From Archegozetes longisetosus (taxonomy: Eukaryota > Arthropoda > Arachnida > Sarcoptiformes > Trhypochthoniidae), in assembly GCA_018873245.2 (NCBI GenBank), contig JAEMBT020000005.1, forward strand, positions 1,624,001 through 1,688,000: a stretch of 64,000 nucleotides of DNA, read 5' to 3'. The notes beneath the pieces are model-generated. The model was not told the origin of the DNA. It saw only the letters and a list, made by a program, of their open reading frames with translations, and did not search any database. Below, one piece after another: positions 26,677-38,200 of the stretch; the first letter of the stretch is position 1, and each line of letters opens with the position of its first letter. Made by a program: the position numbers and the translations under genes.

Positions 26677-29600
26677 TCAAGTATTTGGTGTTTGAGAAAA
26701 CAATGTAATTTTTTTATAAGACATTCAAGGAGAAACTGTCAGTTATGTCAGCCGATGTCAATTTGATAATAGGATTCCCTCTACTCTTAATTGCACGCAA
26801 CGCATCACTCATTCAATTGTTTTATAATCAATAAAAACAAATCTAAAATATTTTGCAGATACTTCATCAGGTACTTGATCAATAGGTTTGAAATACTTTA
26901 AATGAAACATTCCTTATTGAAAATTTGTTGGTTGGCACAAATACTGAGATCTGAACAATTTCAAGTTAGACTAAACACATTTTTGAGTTACAGCTTTGAT
27001 TACAATTAAGCGCTTCTACTCTATTAAATTCTAATAACAATGAAGTAGTGCACAAAATTAGAATAAACATGAGTTATATGACACTGGTGGTTCAAATAAA
27101 CTCTTAATCATTTCAATTCTCAATGGTATAATCATGATATTTAACTCCAAGTTCATTTAAGTTAATAAGTCTTAAATATTCTGAAACAGATTTGAGGGTA
27201 TTATTCAAAATTGTTTTTCATGACGACTGAAACTGTTGGGCAAAAATAAGTATATGAAGCAAACACATCATTTATTATATAAAACACAAAGTTTAATAGT
27301 TTATAAATACTCTATTCGGAAGGTTTATTCTGGTTTACTACTTAATTATATTTTTAAAATAAACCGCATATACAGGTATATTATCTTTTGAGACCATAAA
27401 AGTTATACAAACTCAACATATATTTAGATATGCTTAAGTCTAGATCTGCCACTGATATTCGAGTTTAATATTGGTACAGAACACTTGTTAAATGCAGAAG
27501 CAATTCACGAGTTTGGCATTATATAAGCTTATTGTTTACGGCGCTCTTTTCCTGTTATCATTTTCATTCAAAGCCGATTGAGTCCAAATTCGTGATATTT
27601 TTTATCGCCCAAAATTTACTGCATTAGATACGAACTCACTAAACAGCATCAACATAACGATTAAAGTATCAACTACTTTTCTACTAGACACTCTAAGTTT
27701 CAGTTTATATTTAAGTTAGTCATTTTCGGCTATTTTTCTAATCATTTTCACTTGTTTTGACTTTTTGGAGAATACTTATAATACAAGATCAAAACTGACC
27801 GAAAGTTCATCAATCTATCTGTTGTTGACATAACAATGTTTTCAATTTATAGGAATAATAAGGTTGTTGAGTCATAATTTTGTATTGAAGCAAAAGTTTA
27901 AACAGGTAACACTGCATCAGAACAATATCGTTGATAATAATAGAGTAAACTAGTAACCCGTCGTTTCCTTTCTCTGCTAAACTTTAGTCCAATTCTAAAG
28001 TTTTGAATCTGATTTGAAAAAAGTCTAATCCCAGAAAGTCTGGTCTTTATTAAACGAATTGTACAAGTAAAGGGCTTCCTGTTTTATTTTTCCAGACAAG
28101 GTATAGACATATATTATAATATACTAGTATCAGACTTGTAATCTGAATGAATTTCAATATAAATAACTGCTGATAGATTTGAAATTGATTTACTGACAGC
28201 TAGTTTTTTGTTCGGTTCGTTTCTTAAGATCGAACAAAACTGATTTGCTAGAAACTGAACTTTTTTTTAATCAAGGTTATTAGCTTTAAAACAAAATAAA
28301 CTTATCGCAACGAACTATTTGTCAGCATAAACCCACCTATCAATAGATAACTTGAACTTTTATTAGAATACAAACCAAGAGTTTTGAGTGATTGAAAGCG
28401 TTTAGTTTAAAATGAAATTCACGAAATAGAAGCATAAAATTTAGTTATTGATAATTATTGTTTTGAAAATTAAGAAGATATTGTTCGATTGTTACGATTG
28501 ACTCATATATTTATATATTGTAGCATACTTTACATTTATATAGGTTTCCACTAATCATTAATGCAACTGATGCCCACATTTGATTTGTTTAAGAACTGTT
28601 CAAAGAAGAACAAACTAAATAAACACTAATTCAAAGCTGAAAATTATTGTTTAACTTAATAAGCACCGATTCAAATGCAACTGAATCTGATTGAAATACA
28701 ATAGAATGCTACGCACTCCTCTCGGATGTTCGTCAAATATTGAACACATTTGAAATAAACTCAACGCATAAATGAAAATCATATACAACTATTTCTCTAT
28801 TAAACTTGAATGTATTTATCATAATTGAAAGCCAATTAAGACAATTCTCATCCATAATCGATAAGTTGAAGTTGAATGAATGTAAGTTTATGTTGTGTTA
28901 GCTCAAAGCATTATATAAAGGAATAATTGTTAGAGTGGTTTAAGGATGCAAATAGTTAAGTTAAAATGGTAAATAATTCTAAGAATCGGGAGAGTAATCA
29001 AAGATTGAATAAGGAAAGGGTCATCTATTTGAGTGTAGGAGTAACTTATTAGTGATGCCTAAATATGTTCTGTAAGATTGGAGTTGAAGTTAAGTTACCG
29101 GAAGTGCTCTAATGTCTACTTTAAAGCTCTGATGCATCAATTTTTGCGCATCTTTCATAAGACCATTTGTTATTCTAAACTTGAAAGCTTAAAAGGAAGA
29201 ACTAATTGCTAATTGACTTTTACTATCTATAAATTATATTTCAACCCAAATAACGCAATAATACAAATCTTAACCTTTACGAATGACTTTTTCAATTTAC
29301 GTCAAAATTTCGTTCAACAAATTTAATCTAATTTGAAAATCTACTCAAATATTGACATTAAAACTCAAAAAATTAGTTATGAATCCAATCATGTAATGAA
29401 TATGTAGTTAAGAAATATTACTCCAATTTGATGATTATTCCGATACATATCTAAGTTGAATGTGACGAGAATACTAAAGATTAAATACCAAATTGAGAAT
29501 AATCAGAAGAAATTGAGAAGAATGTTGAACGCATTTAATCTGATTGTTATACGATCTAAGAACAGAATTAAGAGACAATAAAAGTTATGAGATATATAGA

Positions 29601-29714
29601 GAAATATAATTGTTGTATTTGAAGGTTAGGAGAGTTAGTTAACAATACTCGTGGTGCCATTCAAAGTGGTTGCGCTGGAGTGGCAGCAGAGCGGTAGCAT
29701 TGGCTGCTTTAAAG

Positions 29715-29834
29715 TCACACATCACTGCGACTTAGTTTCTTTTCATATACATCATGGACCACAACTTCCCGTGCGAAGACGTCCATGCTTTTAGCCAGTG
29801 ATGCCAGTGATTCCAGTGATGCGTATCGCCTTTT
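29715..29834 (-). other. Possible orphan terminal exon in a GC-richer patch
   Basis: On the minus strand, after an acceptor-like TTTTCACAG, a 39-codon frame opens with KRRYASLESLASLAK and ends at TGA at 29715. Its opening is built on a ten-base repeat (29794-29823). I found no partner exon. It may equally be an open frame by chance in a GC-richer control element. Confidence 0.2.
29794..29823. repeat. Ten-base tandem repeat, three units
   Basis: Three copies of a CCAGTGATGC-like decamer lie head to tail. The ten-base period would place each unit on the same face of the helix. Confidence 0.7.
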
Positions 29835-29971
29835 CTGTGAAAATCTGAGAAAACTTGTTTTCACTCAACTTTTAAGTTAAGCTAAAGTCTCAAGAGTTGG
29901 TCGTTAGGATCATGTACTATAGTTTGCCCATCACTCCACGAAAGGCAACCATAAAATAGAGCGATAGAGTC

Positions 29972-29980
<9 letters not shown>

Positions 29981-30017
<37 letters not shown>
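29981..30017. repeat. AC microsatellite
   Basis: About 18 uninterrupted AC units. Confidence 0.9.
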
Positions 30018-30312
30018 ACTAATAAAAAATGCGTATTATATCCAAAAAAATTGAATGAAGAAATGAACACAATTTTGTTTGTTAGAAAATCGGAAAATCT
30101 ATTATATTTGAAGACATGAAAAGATTAGTTTTTCTTGGTTGGGAATCAGAACCTGACCATCGTTTTCTATTATTGTTATTGTTATTATTATGATTTTCTT
30201 TTATTTGTCTCATGACAATTGGTTCGTGTGACAATCTCTAAATGTCGTGCATTTATAATGGTTTACGTTCAATGACATTAGAGCTGAAACACTATTACGA
30301 GAATTGGCGGTA

Positions 30313-30829
30313 CAGTAAAGTCTCGACTGAGAGGATAGCAAGTCAATGATGTCTTGTTAGGGAGGGTCAGAAGCCTGTGCAAAACAGGGACACAAAGCTA
30401 TTAACATCACACGGGAAAGAATACGTCAAATACTAGTGTTAGTTCGGAAAAGTGTGTAGTTTTCTAAAATTTTTCTACTCTAGTCACACAATACCTGGTG
30501 ATTACCATTAGTGATAGCTATACAGAGACTCACAATATTGTCAGTATTATAGCTATTAACGATCCTCAAACCTTCTAATGTACTCTCAATACTTGTTGAA
30601 AATATGCCACATCAAATTGTCCTCTCTTGACAAATACACTTAAACCCGTTTATCAAGAACTTGGATCCAAATTCGTTGTTCGATAAGTGGTTTGATGAGT
30701 AAATATTGGATTATAGAAAATATATTCTGTAGGGGAGTATCTGACTAAGCTTTTAAGAGGACATCAAATTATCTGGAATGTTAACTTAAGTTGACAAAGT
30801 TATGACTAACTTTAAAAGGAACTCCACTG
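30313..30829. mobile_element. 517-base DNA-transposon-like element with TA flanks
   Basis: The left end is CAGTAAAGTCTCGACT and the right end, reversed, is CAGTGGAGTTCCTTTT. Both are flanked by TA, at 30311-30312 and 30830-30831. The flanks even extend as GGTA/TACC. The ends resemble those of pogo/Tigger-type elements. There is no coding capacity, so this would be a decayed non-autonomous copy. The inverted repeats are short and imperfect. Confidence 0.45.
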
Positions 30830-31290
30830 TACCGATCAAAGCATATCTGATTGACATTTTTCTAAAAAACACCAAGCTAAACCTTCGCTCCTGTTTTTCA
30901 GACACAACTGTAATAAATGTTGCTAATGGCTAAAAGCTAAATCTCAGCAGCTGTTTAAACTATTTTTCAGCTACTTCTCAACACTTACGCTGATTATCAA
31001 AATATTTCTATACATTCGTATTAATTAATAGATAAATAAATAAATAATCGACACAAAAATTACTTTGAAAAGTTGTTTTATTTAATTTAATTTATTACTA
31101 ATGGACATGATTTGCGATTATGAGTGATCGGAATGAGAATAGAGTTGCGCAAAATGTTATTATATTAATTATTTACATTCAATTATATAGTTTTATGACA
31201 TATAATGTGTTTGTTGACAGTTTTTAATCACTCTCTCACGAACTCTCTCTTTCTCTCCCTCTCGAGTGAGTTTTACAGTAATACTTATAA

Positions 31291-31311
31291 TATAATAATA
31301 ATAATAATAAT
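31291..31311. repeat. ATA trinucleotide repeat
   Basis: About seven consecutive AAT/ATA units. Confidence 0.85.
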
Positions 31312-31693
31312 TATATATTTATTTACATTAGTTAATTTACAAGTTTATCAACAAAAGTGTTTAAAAAAACTATTTTGACTTTAAATTAATTCCATCCGAT
31401 TATTGGACAAATTTCTTAAGTATAACAAACAAAAACTAATGCGACTGCAGTAGCTTTTCATAAAAATAATTTGTTTTAAGTAAAGCTCTTTTTGTTTCAA
31501 AGAAATGAACAACAAAAATAATACTTAAAATATGTTTTTCTATTCAATTATCATTTGAGAGCGTTTTATAGAACAAAAGAGGAAAACATTTTTAACAAAC
31601 TTTTATACCAATTAAGGGATTCATGATTTGAGAACAATGGTTTAGGAGTGAACTTCAGCAGAAGATAGTAGAGAAGCAGCAATCAAAAAGATA

Positions 31694-31715
31694 GTTAGGT
31701 TAGGTTAGGTTAGGT
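31694..31715 (+). repeat. Interstitial telomere-type repeat, four TTAGG units
   Basis: Four perfect TTAGG units occur on the plus strand, opposite in orientation to the array at 23105. They lie 360 bases past the Delta stop codon, so probably in or just beyond its 3' UTR. Confidence 0.7.
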
Positions 31716-31861
31716 CAGTATAATTTGGACAAATTGGTGGACAATAATGTTTTGTTAATGTAATGGTAAGTATAAAATAGTGCATCTTTTTGTATGATGT
31801 AGTCAACTGTACAACTATTTAAAGGCACTTCAACACTGGCAGAGCAACAACTAGTTATATC

Positions 31862-31906
31862 ATTAATAATAATATTAATAATAATAATTAATAATAATAA
31901 TAATAA
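31862..31906. repeat. ATA/AAT trinucleotide repeat
   Basis: An interrupted run of AAT units, probably inside the Delta 3' UTR. Confidence 0.85.
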
Positions 31907-32073
31907 ATTAATTGGGACTTAGAACAATATTCGATCCAGTTTTGATTGTTTACACCAAAAAAGGAGAAATCGCATCACACTTTAGTTACACTTGGCTCCA
32001 ACTTGGGTCTGACTCGGATCAGACTCGGCTCGAACTCGAATCAAACACTCGCCAGACTCGAGTGACAATTAGA

Positions 32074-32290
32074 TCAGACTTCGGTGGCATAAAGTTTTTC
32101 TGGTACCGCGTACGTCGGTTGCGAGTAATGGTCTTCTATCACATATATCGAATGATTTGAGCGACCACTTGCCCTGTGATGACGCATTGTGGCCGCTATG
32201 TTGATATTGTTGTGTAAATTGTTTTGACTATTTAAATCTTTATCCGTTGATCGATTTAATGTAATCGTAGAGTTATTTATTGAAGACTCA
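32074..32290 (-). CDS. Delta: Delta exon 10: cytoplasmic C-terminus ending in ATEV
   Basis: After the acceptor TTTTTTAG this exon completes the split codon AG|T and encodes 71 further residues, ending [10 protein letters not shown], then a short stretch to YATEV and TGA. Vertebrate Delta-like 1 and 4 proteins end in a similar pair of motifs, an SVYVI-like stretch and then ATEV, a known PDZ-domain ligand. This agreement is strong support that the exon is real. Confidence 0.92.
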
Positions 32291-35200
32291 CTAAAAAATT
32301 GAAATAATAATATGTTAGTTATGCAGTCGTTGATTTAGTGCATGGTTTCAAAAGTTTTTTTTAATATAGAAACAAAGCAACGTTTATATCATTGAACAGG
32401 TATTAGAAAAGTCGAGACTTCACTCTTATCTAAGTCTAGTTCAGTAAAATATTTTTTTATCTAAATCACAAATATTTGTAGCGAACAAAGAATAAAAGCT
32501 CAGACATGAGACATAAGAGAGAAAAAAGACATAAAAGAGAGTTATTTGACGAAAAAGAAAAATTAAGATTGAATTACCTGTTGGCTAATGGATTAGGAAC
32601 TGATTGTGGATGAGGTAATGACCCTCTCCTTTCAATGGTATTGATAGTATTGATGTGCGATGCGATGCAATCCTGCTTTGGCATGTTTGACATGTTAGAC
32701 ATGTTGTTGTCATGGTTCTGGTCTATCATTAATTTGCTGACTGGTCTACTGTTGTTGACTCCGCACTCAGTGTTGAGCAGCTTATTGTTTGATTTAGTTT
32801 TTTGTAAAGTGGCTGCTTTTTCATTAAGAGACATTCGCGCATATATTAATTGCGAGTCATATTTTTCATTTGTTAATTTAGATAATGTGGCACTTTTGCC
32901 TCTGTTCAAGTGGTTCAGAGATGGTGGCCGATCCAGTGCGTTCACTATCACATTGGCCATAGGGTGATGATCCACACACTTATTGTTCATGCTTGTCACT
33001 AAGTTCTGTTCGTTCTGACGACAAGCTTCGTCTTCATCTTTTCTCTTCATAGCTTCCATTCTGTTCTTTCTATGCTTACAAACTATTATAGTTATTGTTG
33101 CGATTATAACCATTAGTGGCACACTAGACGACACAAATACTATTAAAATTAGCTGTTGAGGTGATAGCGATTCTGCCTTCTCTTGTGACAGTCCGGGTAT
33201 CGGCAAACCAGTCGAGTTATCGATAATGTTATAGAAGGGTAGGGGTTGATCAAACTTAGATGATTCACATCTCTGTCCGAAATAGTTTGGTGGGCACTTG
33301 CATTCGTATTCCTCAACTTTATCTTCACAAATGCCTCCATTGAGACAAGGGTTTGGTTCACATTCATTAACATTAACAGAACAATCTTTGCCGGTATAGC
33401 CGGCAGCACACGTGCACTTATAATCATTAACCAAATCGAGACATGTTCCGCCGTTAGAGCAGGGCTTTGTGAGACAGTCGTCAACGTTTTCCTGGCAGAG
33501 GTCACCAACGAAACCCGGAACGCAAAGACATCTGAATGAGTTGACTTCGTCAATACATGTGCCAGAATTGAAGCACGGATTCACATCACAATCATTAATA
33601 TTAATCTCACAATTATCCCCAGTAAAGCCAGCTCTACAAATACAGCTGTAGTTGTCATCATCAGTGGTCACACAACTTCCACCTGAAAAAGCAATTAGAA
33701 AATGTGTTAACATTCAAGTATTTCCTCAATTTTAAAATCAAGTCTATTGTTTACCATTAATGCATGGATTGGGATCACAATCTGTTTGTTTGATTTGACA
33801 ATTGTCTCCTTGATAGCCAAGTTTGCAGATACATAAGTAACCACTCGGACCATCAACACAAGTGCCGCCATTAGAACATGGATTGTTGGTGCAGACACTG
33901 GCCATTGTTTCGCAGTGTTTTCCAAAGAATCCAAGAGGACATTCGCACGTATAGTTGTTTGAAGTGAAACTCTATCAGAGCAATAGAAAAGAAAATCTTA
34001 ATATCTATCGATCAACAATTATTGTCTCCCACTGAGACATCCGTTTCAGATGACAACTGCCAACTTTGCATTTATCTCATTGCTTTTAATACAAATTAAA
34101 TCTGTAAGTCGTAGGCGTTTTCCCGTTGTTCATGTCAGAAAAATGTATTTTCTTTCATGCCTATGCATAAAGATAAGGGCTTTTTGCAAAGAATGCCAGC
34201 CAATAATGTAAGAAATTTATATATGCAATTGGCAATCGACTACTTCATGCATAAGTGATTCAAAATAATCGCAATACATCTGGGCTACACTATATGAGTC
34301 GAAAACAAGCTATTCACGTTGCAGTCTAACTTATCAATTAAGACATCTTCAGACCTATTTAATTTACTCAATATCTCTTAATTATCAGTTGTGACTTTAA
34401 TCAACAATAATTAACCAGTGTAATTGATGCTATTTTATTCATCAAAAGTAGAACGTATTTCAAATGAATATAAGGATAAGATTGCATTCTCTCAATAGAG
34501 CTTATGCTAGTATTGAAGAGACTGCTGCGGCGAGTGCCTGAGGGGATAACTAGTAAAAAGTATGTATAACCATATTATGTGGACATGAATGTATCAGCTA
34601 TTATAATATCAAAACTAATATATAGGTGAGTCAACTTGCAACACTGGTAAATCCTTCAAATGCAGCTCTTCTTTGAACCACACGTGCAATCGTAAAGATA
34701 TCAAAAATGAATTTACTATTGATGATGGATAATAATGATGCTTATCATTTGACAGCAAACCCGAAATCATGTGAGAATAAGACGAGATCAAGTTCTAGCT
34801 TAAGCAGACAACTTATGTGCAAACAAAGATATACATCAAATCATTTACTAAATTATTCTCATTCAAACGACATATATGTAACCAAATATAGTGCTTATTA
34901 GGAGACCTGATAAAAAATTAACAAACAATAAAAGGAAGCACTTGATTGGGTCAATAATAAGAGCTGCAAATTACTATTGCAATAAGAGCTGCAAAATTAC
35001 TATCAGAATAACAGCCCGAAAATGAGTACTTGAAGAGAGAGGTGCTAACAGTGAAATGTTAGGGATAGTAAAATTGAACAGACCGATTGTAGTGTACTTA
35101 GTAGTGGTTGTTTTTCTAAACAAGCATTTTTATTATAATGTTCATAATAGCTTCTTAATTTATTACGCTATTACAAAGCTGTCATTGTTAATAATAAAAC

Positions 35201-38200
35201 TCTTATTGTTCAGCTTGAATGATGTTCTCTTCCACTTTCAATTAGAGCACTCTATAGCAATGCACGCAATCCAATATTCAACTTATTCTCAACTATTCCA
35301 ACACTCTCTGAAAAATTACTCTAAAGCATGTTATCTAAAATTTATGGCACATTAAACTATAGGTTTGCCAATTTTGCCCAAACAAATAATACCGAAAATG
35401 AATCAACTTGCATCCCTAACAATAGTCAGGAATATTGAGTTGATTTTCCTGATTAGCAAATTATTGGCCAGATTCTGAAGCGTGCAATTGCTTCACTTTA
35501 TTAATGATGGACACATTGCGAGCAAACAGACGCAACAAATAGGCAAACACTGCTCGAACACATTGCAAAGCAGCTGCGATTTTTCGACTGAAAAGGGATT
35601 ATTTCTTACAATTATCAGCTGTCTTTCTAAATTATTTTATTGCCAAATAATGTCAAAATGAAAGATCAGAACACAATTAATGCTTAAGGGCAGCAGATGC
35701 ACAAACGCTAATCTGCATGAGCACTGGTCAGAAAAGGGCAAAGAATAAGAACTAGATCTAATTGTAGAAGAGCTAGCAGTTGAATAGTAACTTTTTTGCC
35801 ACCTGTCTATTACATATGTCTGACAATTATTATTGAATGCTTAATTCAGTGTTAACTTACTTTACAAGTGGCTCCATTAGCGCAAGGAAGATGAGCACAA
35901 CTATCAATCTCAGTCTCGCAATTCTTTCCAGTGAATCCAACAGGACATTCACACGTATACCAGCCTTGACCGGTGTTTGTACACGAGCCTCCATTCTTAC
36001 ACGGCTTGTGATTAGTGCAGTAATTCAAATCTGATAATAAACAATATTAATAATCAATAATGGGTTTAATAATAAATATTTTGATAAGCGTAACACACAA
36101 TCGTGTCAAACAAATTATGTCGGGGAACCTCTCCTTTTGAAGGGTTATATTACTCGTATTAGTCTATTTAGACAGGCATTGAGAGCAGGGCTCAGCCTTA
36201 TTTTTGGTCTTCGAGTTCATACATATTTTATTGCTAGCCATTTGGCCATTCCTCTACTCATGCATCAATTATGAGACACTTTACTAGCATGTGGTCATCC
36301 GCAAAAAACCACTATTTTTTCTTTATTCAGCTAACATCGTGTTAGGAATATTCAAAACTTTATTGAATAAGTATTTTTCTTTGCAATTCAACTCAAATAA
36401 TGTTATGTTTGACAATTGACTGAATACGAAATACTATTTTCCCTTTGCCAGAAGCTAATCAATAACCAAAAGGTCACTCTAAGAATTGCGTCTCATATTT
36501 CAGACTAAACCTCAAGTCAAAAAACACAAATTACAATAAATTCAAACAACTAAACAAAATAGAAAAAAGAAAGAAATTCTATACAAATCTGATAATTGAG
36601 AGATAATATCGACGTGTAATGTATATGTTTATTAGTAATGAATAGAAATTATATGTAAAAGGAGAGGAGATGTATGATAGAAAAAGATGTCAATAATGAT
36701 AATTGTATGATAGAAAAGAAATTACACTAATAGCGATAATTGTACGATAGAAATAGATATTATATTAATAACGATAATTGTATGTTTATAATAGAATGAA
36801 TACCTTGATTGCAGAGAAGTCCACCCCATCCTTCATCGCACAAACAGTCCCATGGCTTAACACAATAGCCGTGAAGACAACCTGGATATTTAGTGCATTG
36901 ATGGCAATTATGACCTTCCCATCCAAATCGGCATCTGAATGAGTAAAAATTCAACATTTAGAGAAAGCTACCTTCAGGTGGGTGTTTCACTACCGCAGTC
37001 TGAGAACATTTATAATAAAGAGTTTTGAAATTTTCAAATCATTATTGTTATTATGTTCGCAAATTTAATATGAGGTAACTTAATATGAGGTAACCAACTG
37101 AGAAAAGCCTACGCTTTCAAATCTCGCATTTCAGCTTTAAATCTTAATGTGTTATATTAATGCTAAACTGGGGCGGAGTATATAAGCATATATACACATA
37201 AATTAAGTTAACTCAACTCAATTCATGACAATTTATTTGTTTTACGTCAAATATTCAATTTTCAAATAGTTTAGGTTCGGACTTGAAATTCAAATATAAC
37301 CACTGCAGGTATTGTGGGCATAATATATGGCTTTAAAAATGACAAATTCAATTCAAATGTTTATTAGTTAAAAATTCAATTCAAATGTTTATTAGTTAAA
37401 AATCAAATTCACTATAAAAATGCTGTTTCCTCAAGTTTAAATCAGCCGTTTTATTGAAGATATTGTTGAGAAACGGCAATTAATTAATTTAGAAAAACAG
37501 GATTTCAAAGTTTAAACAAATGGTTTATTTTATAAGAATAAAAGCTGATTATTAATGCTTGGTTTCCGCTCAACTGATCCTATGGGAATGGTATTTGGCA
37601 AATGAAAAATAGTTTCAGTGCGCCTAACTCGTAAATATGGGAGGATCTCATTGCTATTTACTATTAGGTGGACAATGAAAAGAACGTGGTTTCCCATAGC
37701 TCCAGCACATCAAACCATAACCATTCAAAACTAATTTCTAACACATTATATATTACCGGTTAAGCAAAAAATCTAATCGCCAACACTCTAAATGAGAAAC
37801 TACGCAAACTTTCTATGGTTTAGGTAACAACGTTTGGATGGTTTACATAAGCAACCGGTGAGGAATAAACTGATTAATTGTAAGTGGAGATTGTGTTACT
37901 TACTTGCATTCGTTGGGTTCGGAACACTCGCCATTGGTTTCATTACAACCTGACCGGCAAATTGCTATAAAACAAAGAAGCACAAATATTGTAATTATTT
38001 TTTGTAAAAAGTTGAGCAGCGATTATTTTAAAACAACTATTTTATTATGTTTGGACTAAGTTTCTAAATACAAGCCTTATAGAAGTATAATTTGAAGGAC
38101 AAGGAGAAGAATATAGAAGAGCTTGACCTCCCAGTGAGCACCCAAATTACTTTATAACATAGGTTTTAGATAAAAAAAACTTGTGGAAAATATATACTTT

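Larger units (their letters stand above)
21696..32073. other. 10.4 kb gene-poor region between ChaC and Delta
   Basis: No supported gene is present. It contains two TTAGG/CCTAA arrays (23105-23124, 31694-31715), a 41-base tandem duplication (24312-24389), a 21-base one (26161-26202), CT (26653-26676) and AC (29981-30017) microsatellites, a GC-richer patch at 29650-29834, a transposon-like element (30313-30829) and ATA repeats (31291-31311, 31862-31906). The 3' UTR of Delta must occupy its right end. Confidence 0.6.
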
